Below, in pieces: positions 31,420 through 42,585 of a DNA stretch of 64,000 nucleotides (position 1 is its first letter; the number at the start of each line of letters is the position of its first letter). The notes under the pieces are model-generated. The model saw only the letters and a list, made by a program, of their open reading frames with translations, did no database searches and was not told the DNA's origin. Origin of the DNA: Fratercula arctica (lineage: Eukaryota; Chordata; Aves; Charadriiformes; Alcidae); contig CANTUZ010000025.1 in assembly GCA_947846985.1 (NCBI GenBank), positions 2,974,100 through 3,038,099 on the forward strand, read 5' to 3'. Made by a program: the position numbers and the translations under genes.

Positions 31420-32440
31420 ATTCATATACGAAGTGCTTCTACACTAATGCATGCAGCATGGGCAACAAACAGGAGGAGCTGGAAGCCATTGTGCAGCAGG
31501 AAAGCTATGATGTAGTCACCATCACAGAAATGTGGTGGGAAGACTCGCACGACTGGAGTGCTACATTAGATGGCTACAAACTCTTCAGAGGGGACAGGTA
31601 AGGAAGGAGAGGAGGTGGGGTGGCCCTGTATGTTAGGGAGTGTTATGAATGTCAAGAACTTAATGATGGTAACAGGGTTGAGTGTTTATGGGTAAGAATC
31701 AGGGGGAGGGCCAACAAGCTGATATCATGGTGGGAGTCTGTTATAGGCTGCCCAACCAGGATGTAGAGGCAGATGAAATATTCTACAAGCAGCTGGCAGA
31801 AATCTCAAGATCACTGGCCCTTGTCCTGGTGGGAGACTTCAACCTACCAGATATCAGCTGGGAACACAATACGGCTGAGAGGGAACAGTCTAGGAGGTTC
31901 CTGGAGTGTGTTCCTGACGCAGCTGGTGAGGGAGCCAACTAGGGAACGAGCCCTGCTGGACCCGTTGTTTGTAAACAGAGAAGGACTTGTGGGGGATGTG
32001 ATGGCTGGAGGCCGTCTTGGGCATAGCGATCACGAAATGATAGAGTTTTTGATTCTTAGAGAAGCAAGGAGGCAGGGGGGGTGTCAGCAGATCTGCCACC
32101 ATGGACTTCCGGAGGGCAGACTTTGGTCTTTTCAGGAGCCTGCTTGACAGAGTCCCATGGGAGGCAGTCCTGAAGGGCAAAGGAGTCCAGGAAGGCTGGA
32201 TGTTTTTCAAGAAGGAAGACTTAAAGGCTCAGGAGCAGGCCATCCCCATGTGCCAAAAAACGAGCCGCCAGGAAAAAGACCAGCCTGGCTAAACAGAGCT
32301 ATGGTTGCAACTCAGGGAAAAAAGGAGAGTTTATGGCCTTTGGAAGAAGGGGCAGGCCACTCAGGAAGACTACAAAGATGTTGTAAGGCTATGTAGGGAG
32401 AAAATTAGAAAGACCAAAGCCCAACTACAACTCAACCTAG
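31420..32440 (+). mobile_element. CR1 LINE fragment, ORF2 endonuclease and linker
   Basis: Reads [13 protein letters not shown], the TEMWWEDSHDW region, VLVGDFNLPDISW, LLDPLFVNREGL, GHSDHEMIEF and MDFRRADFGLF, then linker blocks, broken by stops and frameshifts. An ERV LTR starts at 32441 within it. Its last 44 bases are repeated at 1-44. Confidence 0.9.
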
Positions 32441-32974
32441 TGTCCTGGTTTGGGGTGGAGCAGAGCCAACTTTCTGTTCAGTGAGAGGCTCCTGCTCACA
32501 CTTGTTGCTGTGGCAACCAGGGTCAGCTGACTTGGGTGTTTACCCTGTGGAGGGGTCACACCTCTGTGGACAGGTCAGGTGACCCAAACTGACCAGTCGG
32601 GTATTCCATCCCATCTGCCATGCTCAGTATAAAAGCTGAGGGATCAGAGGGGTTAGGTTGGCCCTTTTTCTTTGATGGCTTGGCTTCTTCAATGACTGAG
32701 GCCCAAGGAGGACCCTGTCAGTTCATCTGCCTTTTGGTCCTGGTCAGTGTGTTCTGGAATCCAGTTCCCATTTGTCACTGAGTCCAGTCTGGAACTTTCC
32801 CAGTGCCTGCTGGTGACACTGGAGTATCCTAAAGTATAGATTTTAGGAAGGAAGATGGAGGTGCATTTGTTTATGTGACTGTTGCTAATATACAAGAGTG
32901 CAGGGTAGGTAGATAGCTTTTGAGAAGCTCCATCCTGGCCTGGAAGGGCATCATGTCAGATTATAACAACAAAC
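32397..32974 (+). repeat. Right copy of the long-range duplication
   Basis: Matches 1-578 with one visible mismatch (A 32965). Contains the CR1 end, the truncated LTR (32441-32836) and about 138 unidentified bases. Sequence from 32975 has no counterpart at 579. Confidence 0.95.
32441..32836 (+). mobile_element. ERV LTR, 3'-truncated (duplicate of 45-440)
   Basis: Identical to 45-440 by eye, with TATAAAAG at 32628-32635. The insertion in CR1 sequence is identical in both copies, so the LTR insertion preceded the duplication. Confidence 0.85.
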
Positions 32975-34480
32975 TTGGCTGTTGATTCAACTACTATGAG
33001 AGGATTTTCCTCAGATAGCATTGAATGTGTTAACTGAGAAACTAGAATGACCTCCATGCTTCTTTAGGATATTTCTTCTCGTCTCAGGAAGGTAACAAGT
33101 TGAAATATAAAATCTCTTTAGGTGCATATTTCTTCCGTCAGTGGAGATGGAAACTAAACTTCAATTTATGTTCCTTTCTAAGAAGTTAAAAGGTTGCAGT
33201 AATCAAGACCATAACATCCTATTTTATTTTTCTTTTCTTTCCTTTCCTTCAAATTCTCTATTTTCTGAGGAAAATAAATTGAAACTTTTTGTCATGTGTC
33301 TTCTCCCCCCCCCCCCATTACTGTAGCTGCTTGCCTCTGGATTCTTGTCAGTTTTTCTCCATCTTAGAGTACAGATCAGAGCACAGAACTGAACAGAATG
33401 AAATTACTTCTCTTTGGATATAATATGTGCTACTTGGTTTTTATATATAAAACATTGCTGTTAATACTCCCTAGAATGTTTGCTCTTTTTTTGTTTTGTT
33501 TTTCCCCAACAAAATTATCCATTTTGCAGTCCACATGCCCTCTAGGTTCTTTTTTACAATACAGCTGCCTAGCCAATTATTTCATATTTGTGCATTTGTT
33601 TTCTTATTCCCAAGTGTAGAGTGTAGTACTTTACATTTGTCTGCATTTAGTTTTCTCTTATTAACTTTCCCATCTCTGTTCATGTCCCCAAAAGGGCTTA
33701 TAATATTTCCCAACTTGTCATCTATGCTTTTATATTTCTACATCCAACTCATTAATGAAAGTCTTTTGATGGAATCGGTTCAGGATAGCAAGAGCCTTCT
33801 TGAAATGTCCTCTCATTTGTACTAATGTACTGATAGCTGATTATTTTTTCAAGCAGCTGTACACCATTTTTTTTCATTTCATGAAGACTGTCTCCTTTGC
33901 TTACATAAATGTCATGTGATGAGTTAAGAATCAAAACTCTTGTATCTTAACTTTTAATAAGCTATCCACTTGTTCTTTCTTATTCATTATGCAGTTACCC
34001 ATTAATATAAACCAAACTGAGTGGACAGATTTTTTAATATTTTTTTTCTTAACACATGATGTCGGGTCTTTCTTATCTATGTATCCTAAGGGTGTTTATA
34101 AAATTGTTTCTGGATTTTTTTTCTGTATGTTTTTGATAGTAAAGCTGATGTCTGCACTAATTTTTGTATTTTTATACATGCAATGGCATGTTAAGATTTC
34201 CGTTGCTTGTTGTTTTTGTTTTCTCCAATACCAGACTAATATAATATGTGTAAACAGCCTCTGGAATAGGGATGCAAAACTGTGTGACTCTGTCCTCACA
34301 TGAGCACTCTTGACAGTTGGACTGAGAAGCTGGGCAGCTCATTTCTGTTTGTCTAAAACTTGCTTTCTTTTCTGTACAATGGCAGAGCTTCATCTTCTAC
34401 TGTGGCAATTAAAGCATAGTCCTGGAATACGGGAGATGTGAGTTTGAATTTATTCTGAAGTGGGAAGTAAATTCAGATTT
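32975..34480. other. Intronic AT-rich unique DNA
   Basis: No gene. Contains a C run at about 33307-33316 and T runs, including one ending at 34492. Confidence 0.5.
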
Positions 34481-34880
34481 TTTTTTTTTTTTCTCCCCTT
34501 GTGGATTGGGGATGTGAAAGTCAGGAGCAGACTTGGCTGCAGTGACTATGAGATGGTATTGTTCAGGATCCTAAGAGGAGGGAGCAGGGCAAAAAGCAGG
34601 ACCACAGCCATGGATTTCAGGAGACCACACTTGGGCCTCTTCAGGGATCTGCTTGGAAGAGTGTCCTGGTTTGAGTCCCATGGAATAAGGCCCTGGAGGG
34701 AAGAGGGGTCCAGGAGAGCTGGTTGATATTCAAGGATCACTTCCTTGAAGCTCAAAAAAAGTCCATCCCAACAAGTAGGAAATTGAGCAAAGATGGCAGG
34801 AGGCCTTCATGGACGAACAAGTAGCTCCTGACTGACTGCAGACATAAAAAGGAAGTGTACAATGTTAGGTGATGTTAAGA
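34481..34880 (+). mobile_element. CR1 ORF2 fragment with a 14-base insertion
   Basis: Translates to the GCSDYEMVLFRILR, MDFRRPHLGLFRDLLGRV and DHFLEAQ blocks of the endonuclease end and linker. At 34663-34676 it has an extra 14 bases not present in the equivalent site of the copy at 32140-32160. Confidence 0.85.
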
Positions 34881-35689
34881 GTGAGGCTGCCTCCTCCAGC
34901 CACTCTGGCCCAGGACTCCCTCCTGCCTGCATGCTTGAGCCCAGCCTGCTGCACCCAGGGATCCAGGGTCTCTGCCCAGGCTGAGAGATGCAGCTGTCAC
35001 TTTCCTATTTGCAGATTCAACCAGTAACGAAGCTGAGCACATATCCTAGAGACAGACATAGGACGTACATAGACACACACAGGACACTGACATGGCCGGT
35101 TACACAGATGGCCACAGATAAGGCACTGCCTTCAACGGCATCTACATATAGGACTCACATAAAACATAAACATAGACAGCCAAGTCCCCTTCCTCCTCTT
35201 TGGCTGGCAGAGATAGGTCTCCAGTGAAGGCACACACATGACACTCTCTAGGTTTACAAGAACCCACACATTCATGACATAGCCCCTCTGCTTGGTACCC
35301 CTGCCCGGATCCTGTGCCCTCTTACTCGCTTCATGGGTCCCCTATTCCCTGGCTAGTCCAGCTTGATGCTCGCTTGCTCACAAACACATACGCACTCACC
35401 CACTTGTCCCACAGACATTCCACACTGGGCATACTGGCATGGACCCCTGCCTGCCTGATACCCCTGCCCATATGCGAGGCCCTCTGCTACTCGTTGGCTA
35501 GCCCAGCTTGAAGTTTGCTAGTGAATCACACATGCACACGCACCTCACTTCCCACTCCCCCCCCCCGCCCTGCCAGGTTTGGGGAAGATACAGACAGTCA
35601 GTCCCCCAGAAGCTGGCACCAGGTGCATAAGCTGTGACCTGCTGTCCTGCTCCAGCCAATGGTGCTGAGCCCCTTACTTGCCTCACTCA
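34881..35689. other. C-rich intronic DNA
   Basis: CA-rich and CCTG-rich sequence leading into the minisatellite. No gene. Confidence 0.45.
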
Positions 35690-36500
35690 TGCCAGTTCCC
35701 CCCAGTAGCTGGTGGTCAGGACACACACTGTTCACGTCCTAGCAGCTGGTGGCTGAGGCCCCCACTCACTCCATTAGATGACACCACAGGCTGTGGGGCA
35801 CCTATAACCCTGGTCTGACTCCAGTAGTTGGCACCCAGTCCACTCATGCCAGTCTGCCAGTACCCCCAGTAGCTGGCACTCCAGGCTCAGTCTGTAGGCC
35901 CTTCCCTAGATCCAGAGAGATATGGCCCCTCTAACTACTGATGTTAGGACCCCCACTCCAGTAACTGGTGCCATGGGGCACCTACACCCCTGGTCTGACT
36001 CCAGTAGCTGGCACCAAATCCATTCATGCTGGTTCCCCCCAGTGGCTGGCACCTAGTCCTTTCAGTTCATATACACACGCACACATATGCATGCAGTCAC
36101 GTCAGTCCCCCCAGTAGCTGGTTTTTCAGGACATATGCTGTTCACAACCCAGTTGCTGGAGGTTAAAGACCCCTGTTTGCTCCAGTAACTGATGCTGAGA
36201 CACACCCCTACCCCCATTCGCTCCAGTAGCTGGCACCACAGGCTGCAGGGTGCCTACACCCCTGGTCTGACTCCAGTAGCTGGCCCCAAAGTCACTCCCC
36301 CCAGTAGCTGACACTCTGGGCACAAAGTTTGTAGGACCCTCCCTAGATCCCAAGACCTATGGCCTCTCCAACCCTCACTTGCTCCAGTAGCTGACACCAC
36401 AGGCCTGGGGTGCCTACACTCCCAGTCTGACTCCAGTAGCTGGTACCAAATTTCACTCACAGACACATGCACAGAACTCACCAGTAGCTTGTATGTAGTT
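35690..36500 (+). repeat. Diverged minisatellite with CCAGTAGCTGGC core
   Basis: About 16 occurrences of an AGTAGCTGG-like core at irregular spacing. A larger unit recurs at about 35790, 35970, 36240 and 36395: a GGGGTGCCTACACCCC-type block followed by TGGTCTGACTCCAGTAGCTGGCACC. Copies differ at many positions, so the array is old. Confidence 0.8.
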
Positions 36501-36905
36501 CTCTCAGCACACACACACATAGGATACAGAGTGAGATTACCCAGAGAGATAATTAAGAAAAGATTTAATGAGAAGATATAAGAAGATAAGACAGACCGTG
36601 GTCATCAGGCACAGAACTTAGCCAGACGAGTACTGACTGGCCCCTTTTAGACCCTTTTCTGTCTACCCCTCCCTCTTTGTTGCTCCCTGCTCCCCCTTCC
36701 CCTGCACATTGTCTCATCAACTGGAATATTCCACGGACTCTCTCCAATATCCTGGACCCTCAGGTTTGTATCCTCATCAGTTGCAAAGTCACAGTTTGCC
36801 TGCAGTTTCTTGATAGCCCCTCAATTAGCATGACTGAACAGGTTTGTTTCTGGTTTTCTTTGTTAATGTTAATTGGTTAGGTCTTATGGAAGGAGTATCG
36901 AGTTT
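36501..36905. other. Unique intronic DNA
   Basis: No gene or repeat recognised. Confidence 0.45.
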
Positions 36906-37490
36906 GTATTGGGTATTAATGGAAAGATTTTGGTAGTAGGGGGTGGGCTACAGGGGTGACCGCTGTGGGAAGAGGTCAGGGACTGCCCTGCGCCAGTCAC
37001 AGCTGGTTCCAGACAGCTCCACAGCAGACCCACCGCAGGCCAAAGCTGAGCCAATCAATCAGAAGAATTTGTGGTGCTTCGGTGAAAACATATTTAAAAA
37101 AGGGTGGTAAAGGCCAAAAAAAGGCACCAACAAGAGAGAAAGGACCGATAAGCCAGAGCAGTAGGAGGCATTCCATAGTGGAGCTGGTAACACCCACAAA
37201 GGGACTGTGGCCCATGGATAACCCATGCTGGAGCAGACAAAACAAGTAAAAAGGAAGCAGTAGAATAACAGAATAAGAAACAAGTAGCAGCAGAAAGAAA
37301 CTCCTACACCCTGATCCCAACCTCCTGTGCCATTGGTTACCTCACCAAAGGGACTGAGTTCAACCTGCAGTGATAAAAAGGGGAGTGGAGACTAGGAAGT
37401 GGGGGGAGAGGTATCTGGAGTGAGGTTGAGCCTGGGAAGAGAAGAGGAGAGATGTTTTCCCTAAGTATTTAGATGTATGTCATCTTTGTT
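36906..37490 (+). mobile_element. Diverged partial LTR of the 29547 family
   Basis: Shares the attttggtagtaggggg start, a gctacaggggtg block, a caggccaaagctgagccaatcaatca block and catatttaaaaaagg with 29580-29740. The 3' end is not reached; a CR1 tail follows. Confidence 0.7.
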
Positions 37491-37533
37491 TAGAATAGAA
37501 TAGAATAGAATAGAATAGAATAGAATAGAATAG
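37491..37533 (-). repeat. (ATTCT)n tail of a CR1 copy
   Basis: About eight AGAAT units on this strand. It is the expanded 3' tail of the minus-strand CR1 that follows. Confidence 0.85.
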
Positions 37534-38183
37534 TTGAGTTGGAAGGGACCTACAACGATCATTTAGTCCAACTGCCTGACCACTTCAGGGCTGACCAAAA
37601 GCTAAAGCATGTTATTAAGGGCATTGTCCAAATGCCTCTGAAACACTGACAGGCTTGGGGCATTGACCACCTCTCTAGGAAGCCCCTTCCAGTGTTTGAC
37701 CACCCTCTCGGTAAAGAAATGCTTCCTAATGACCAGTCTGAACCTCCCCTGGTGCAGCTCTGAACCATTCCCCTGTGTCCTGTCACTGGATCCCAGGGAG
37801 AAGAGCTCAGCACCTCCCTCTCCACTGCCCCTCCTTAGGAAGCTGTAGAGAGCAATGAGGTCACCCCTCAGCCTCCTTTTCTCCAAACTACACAAACCCG
37901 GAGTCCTTAGCCACTCCTCATAGGACATGACTTCCAGCCCTTTCACCAGCTTTGTTGCCTTCTTCTGGATGCATTCGAGTACCTTAACATCCTTCTTAAA
38001 TTGTGGGTCCCAGAACTGCACACAGTATTCAAGGTGAGGCCGCACCAACACTGAATACAGTGGGATCATCACCTCTCCTGACCAGCTGGTTATGCTGTGT
38101 TTGATGCACCCCAGGATGCGGTTTGCCCTCTTGGCTGCCAGGGCACACTGCTGACTCACACTGAGCCTGCTGTCAACCAGCAC
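37491..38183 (-). mobile_element. Older CR1 copy, 3' part
   Basis: Minus-strand frame 38186-37602 (194 residues) gives [47 protein letters not shown] and DNALNNML. It is interrupted at about 38183 (…aaccagcacc) by a younger CR1, and its sequence resumes at 42401. Confidence 0.92.
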
Positions 38184-38263
38184 CATAGAACCATAGAACC
38201 ATAGGGTTGGAAGGGACCTCTGGAGATCATCTAGTCCAACCCCCCTGCCAGAGCAGGGTCACC

Positions 38264-39769
38264 TTAGAGCAGGTTACACAGGAACACGTCCAGGCAGGTT
38301 TTGAATGTCTCCAGAGATGGAGACTCCACCACCTCTCTGGACAGCCTGTTCCAGTGCTCTGCCACCCTCAGGGTAAAGAAGTTCTTCCTCATGTTTAGGT
38401 GGAACTGCTTATGCTCAAGTTTGTGCCCATTGCCTCTTGTCCTGTCCCCGGGCACTACTGAAAAGAGCCTGGTCCCATCCTCCTGACACCCACGCTTTAA
38501 GTATTTATAAGTGTTGATAAGATCCCCCCTCAGCCGTCTTTTTTCCAGACTGAAGAGACCCAAATCCCTCAGCCTTTCCTCATAAGAGAGGTGTTCCAGT
38601 CCCCTAATCATCTTGGTAGCCCTCTGCTGCACCCTTTCCAGCAGTTCCCTGTCCTTCTTGAACCGCAGAGCCCAGAACTGGACACAGTACTCCAGGTGTG
38701 GCCTCACCAATGCAGAGTAGAGGGGGAGGATGACCTCCCTTGACCTGCTGGCCACACTCTTTTTGATGCACCCCAGGATGCCATTGGCCCTCTTGGCCAC
38801 AAGGGCACATTGCTGGCTCATGGTCATCCTGTTGTCCACCAGGACTCCCAGGTCCCTTTCCACAGAGCTGCTCTCCAGCAGGTCAGCCCCCAACCTGTAC
38901 TGGTGCATGGGGTTGTTCCTCCCCAGGTGCAGCACCCTACACTTGCCCTTGTTGAATTTCATAAGGTTTCTCTCTGCCCAGATCTCCAACCTGTCCAGGT
39001 CTCTCTGTATGGCAGCACAGCCTTCCGGTGTGTCAGCCACCCCCCCCAGCTTTGTGTCATCAGCAAACTTGCTGAGGGTGCCCTCTATCCCCTCATCCAG
39101 GTCATTGATGAATATATTGAAGAGGACTGGACCCAGTACTGACCCCTGGGGAACACCACTCGTCACTGGTCTCCAACTAGATTCTGTGCCCCTAATCACA
39201 ACCCTCTGAGCTCTATCTTTCAACCAGTTTTCTATCCACCTTACTGTCCATTCATCTAGCCCACACTTCCTAAGCTTCCCTATGAGGATGCTGTGGGAGA
39301 CCGTGTCAAATGCCTTGCTTAAGTCAAGATAGACCACATCTACCGCCCTCCCCTCATCTATCCATCCAGTCATGCCATCGTAGAAGGCTATCAGATTAGT
39401 CAGACATGATTTCCCCTTGGTGAATCCATGCTGAGTACTTCTGATAGCTTTCTTTTCCTCCACGTGCCTTGAGATGAGTCCCAGAACGAGCTGTTCCATC
39501 ATCTTTCCAGGGATGGAGGTGAGGCTGACTGGCCTGTAGTTCCCCGGCTCCTCCTTCTTGCCTTTTTTGAAGACTGGAGTGACATTAGCTTTCCTCCAGT
39601 CCTCAGGCACCTTGCCTGTTCTCCAGGACCTTTCAAAGATGATGGAGAGCGGCCCAGCAATGACTTCTGCCAGCTCCCTCAGCACTCTCGGGTGCATCCC
39701 ATCAAGGCCCATGGACTTGTGAATATCTAAATGATCTAATTGATCCCTCACTCGCTCCTCCTCAACCAA
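38264..39769 (-). pseudogene. CR1 copy B ORF2 reverse transcriptase half
   Basis: A 501-residue open frame with the same motifs as copy A ([28 protein letters not shown]). About 14 residues differ from copy A. It is separated from the upstream part by the same missing base seen in copy A (ttcccttggttgagg). Confidence 0.92.
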
Positions 39770-41050
39770 GGGAAGTCTTCTTCTTTCCCTGTTACTTTAT
39801 TCAATGCCTGGGACTTCTGAGAGCTGGGCCGAGCAGAAAAGACCAAAGCAAAGAAGGCATTCAGTAACTCTGCCTTCTCCGCATCCTCCGTCACCATGAC
39901 TCCTGTCTCATTCAACAGTGGGCCCACAACTTCTCTGGTCTTCCTTTTGCTTCCAATATACTTGTAGAAGCTCTTTTTGTTGTGCTTGACGTCCCTAGCC
40001 AGGTCTAATTCCAAGGCGGCCTTGGCTTTCCTTGTTTCATCCCTGCACGCTCTGGTGGCATTCTTGTAATCCTCCCAAGGGGTCAGTCCCTTCTTCCACT
40101 TATTATAAACTTCCTTCTTCCACTTGAGCTTTTTCTGAAGCTCCCTGCTCAACCATGCAGGTCTCCTGCGTCCCTTGCCCGATTTCTTACTCTTAGGGAT
40201 GCACCGATCCTGAGCTTGGAGGAAGTGGTCTTTGAATACCAACCAGCTTTCTTGAGCCCCTTTGCCTTCCATAGCCCTAGCCCAAGGGATCTCTCCAAGC
40301 AGTTTCTTGAAGAGGCCAAAGTTAGCCCTCCTGAAATCCAAGGTTGTAATTTTACTTCTTGTTGTTTTGTGGATAGTGCCCATGATCCTGAACTCAATCA
40401 TTTCATGATCACTACAACCTAGGGTGCCCCCAACCTTAATGTCCTCCACCAATCCCTCTGTGTTTGTCAGTACCAGGTCTAGAAGTGCTCCTCTCCTTGT
40501 TGGCTCCTGTACCACCTGTGTCAAAAAGTTCTCATCAATGCACTGGAGGAGCCTCCTGGACTGCCCATGCCTGGCTGTATGGTCTTCCCAGCAGATATCA
40601 GGGTGATTGAAGTCCCCCATGAGAACCAGGGCCTGCGATTGCGAGTTGTCTGTAAAAAGCCTCATCAGTTTCCCCATCCTGATCAGGTGGCCTGTAATAA
40701 ACACCCACAACAGTGTCCCTCATATTTTCCTGTCCCTTAATCCTCACCCATAAGCTCTCGACCCGCTCTTCATCCGCCCCTAGTGAGAGCTCAATGCATT
40801 CCAAATGCTCTCTCACATAGAGTGCAATTCCACCACCCCGCCTTGCTGGTCTGTCTTTCCTGAAAAGGACATAGCCACCCATGACAGCATTCCAATCATG
40901 CGAGTTGTCCCACCACGTCTCAGTAATTGCAATGAGATTGTGGCCCCGCAACCGCACACAGACCTCCAGCTCTTCCTGCTTATTCCCCATGCTGCGTGCA
41001 TTGGTGTATAAGCATTTCAGAGAGGGAGTTGTGTGTGTAGTTTTTACCCT
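39748..41050 (-). pseudogene. CR1 copy B ORF2 endonuclease half, frameshifted
   Basis: Two overlapping frames: 41167-40598 holds TNARSMGN, TETWW and the [18 protein letters not shown] block; 40710-39748 holds [17 protein letters not shown] and the linker. The break is an 11-base deletion near 40645 relative to copy A (gaaggtagcct missing). The frame ends at PWLRRSE as in copy A. Confidence 0.9.
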
Positions 41051-41169
41051 TGAGATGTGGTGTGCCTCCTGGCTTTCAGAAATACTGGCACACTGGCCCA
41101 CAAGCGCTGAGCAACTACGCCCTGGCACCTCACCAGCAAGCCCAGTACCATCCCCACCCCCCTTCAAAT

Positions 41170-42297
41170 CTAGTTTAAAGCCCTCTCAATGAGTCCTGAT
41201 AACTCTTGTCCTAGAACCCTTTTTCCCCTGGAGGTCAAGGTATTCCTGCCTGTTACCAGCAGGCCAGGCATTTTGTAGATCAGGCCATGATCAAAGAACC
41301 CAAAGTCCTGCCGGCAGCACCAAGCTCGAAGCCAGGCATTGATCTGCTGGCTCCTCCTATTTACCCCCTCATCATTCCCCGCAACAGGGGGGATAGACGA
41401 GAACACAACTTGCGCTCCTGATCCTTTGACCAGGCGTCCCAGGGTCTTGAAATCTTTCTTCATTGCCCTTGGACGACTTCTTGTTACCTCGTCGCTGCCT
41501 ACCTGAAAGAGCAAAAGTGGATAGTAGTCTGAGGGCCGTACCAGGGAAGGAAGCATCCTCTTCACGTCCTTGACCCGGGCCCCAGGGAGGCAGCAGACCT
41601 CCCTATGTACCGGGTCCGGCCTGCATATTGGGCCTTCCGCTCCCTTCAGTAATGAGTCACCTATGACAAGGACCCATCTTTTCTTCCTTACCGCAGAGGT
41701 TTTGATGCAGGGGGAGGTCTGACTAGACCTTGCTGACGGCTCCAAGGTAGGAGAAATAGGAGAAATATTGTGCTCGTCATCATCCAGGTTCCTCTGTAGA
41801 GCACTGTACCTGTTAAATAATGGCACCTGGGAAGATGGGGTAGTCACTGGGCAGTCTCGAGTGCGGCGCCTGTTGCGCCGTGCAGGAACTACCTGCCATT
41901 GCCCCCTGTCCTCCAGGTTACTGCCTTCAGTTGAGGTGACAGAGGATAGGGAGCTCTCTGTTGCAGGGGTTCTATCTGCCTGCTGGGTTTCTGTCATGGG
42001 ATGCAGGATTCTACTCCAGGAATCTATCTCCCTCTCGCATTCCCTGATGCTCCTCAATCTACTTACCTCCTCCCTGAGCTCCATGACTAATTGGAGAAGA
42101 TCCTCTACCTGGGCACATCTCCTACAGGCATGCCCGTCATTGCCATCCGACACTGGCGTAAGAGCAGGGCATACCCTACAGCCTGATGTCTGTGTGGTAG
42201 CATGTTCCCACAAGAGTACCGTCTGAGAGGCGGCATCAGACCTGGTGGTTGTGGAGCTCATGGACGCCACAGTCATCTTGCGAGTAGTTACCATCAC
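41170..42297 (-). CDS. CR1 copy B ORF1, open over 375 codons
   Basis: Intact open frame. A Cys cluster C40, C43, C58, C61 suggests a zinc-binding knuckle. Residues about 64-95 are Leu/Glu/Arg-rich and likely a coiled coil. A C-terminal SGNH-esterase-like domain starts at WVLVIGDSLLKG (213-215 GDS). Later blocks deviate: VGSDEV replaces the GTND/GMND motif seen in the other CR1 copies here, and TGRNTLTS replaces DGTHLS, so the usual Asn and Asp/His positions are not kept. CR1 ORF1 proteins bind nucleic acid and assist retrotransposition. Stop codon at 41170-41172, just before ORF2. Confidence 0.88.
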   Translation of the reverse strand: MMVTTRKMTVASMSSTTTRSDAASQTVLLWEHATTQTSGCRVCPALTPVSDGNDGHACRRCAQVEDLLQLVMELREEVSRLRSIRECEREIDSWSRILHPMTETQQADRTPATESSLSSVTSTEGSNLEDRGQWQVVPARRNRRRTRDCPVTTPSSQVPLFNRYSALQRNLDDDEHNISPISPTLEPSARSSQTSPCIKTSAVRKKRWVLVIGDSLLKGAEGPICRPDPVHREVCCLPGARVKDVKRMLPSLVRPSDYYPLLLFQVGSDEVTRSRPRAMKKDFKTLGRLVKGSGAQVVFSSIPPVAGNDEGVNRRSQQINAWLRAWCCRQDFGFFDHGLIYKMPGLLVTGRNTLTSRGKRVLGQELSGLIERALN

Positions 42298-42400
42298 TAC
42301 CTGGCCGGGTTAGCAGTCTTTCAGCTCTATCCTACACGAACTGCTGTGCAGACAGCTGTGATTGGACTGGTGTGTCACACCCTGCTTGGCCGCCCCCCTT

Positions 42401-42585
42401 CTCCAGCCCAAGATCCCTTTCTGCAGGACTGCTCTCCAGTCACTCCTCTCCCAATTTATACTTGTGCCAGGCATTACTCCGTCCCAGGTGCAGAATCCAG
42501 CATTTGGACTTGTTAAATTTCATGCCATTAATCATTGCCCAATGCTCCAATCTATCCAGATCCTCTGCAAGGCCGTTTTTCTCCT
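42401..42585 (-). mobile_element. Older CR1 copy, resumed after the nested insertion
   Basis: Continues the RT C-terminal sequence interrupted at 38183: agatccctttctgcaggact through the [14 protein letters not shown] block, matching 30860-31010. Ends near 42585. Confidence 0.9.

Larger units (their letters stand above)
38184..42400 (-). mobile_element. CR1 LINE copy B, nearly full length
   Basis: About 4.2 kb. The 3' tail is at 38184-38206 (repeated ccatagaa). ORF2 runs up to about 41050, ORF1 occupies 41170-42297, and about 100 bases of 5' UTR follow. It is inserted within an older CR1 of the same orientation. ORF2 has two frameshifts. It is very close in sequence to copy A at 2598-5486. 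Confidence 0.93.
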
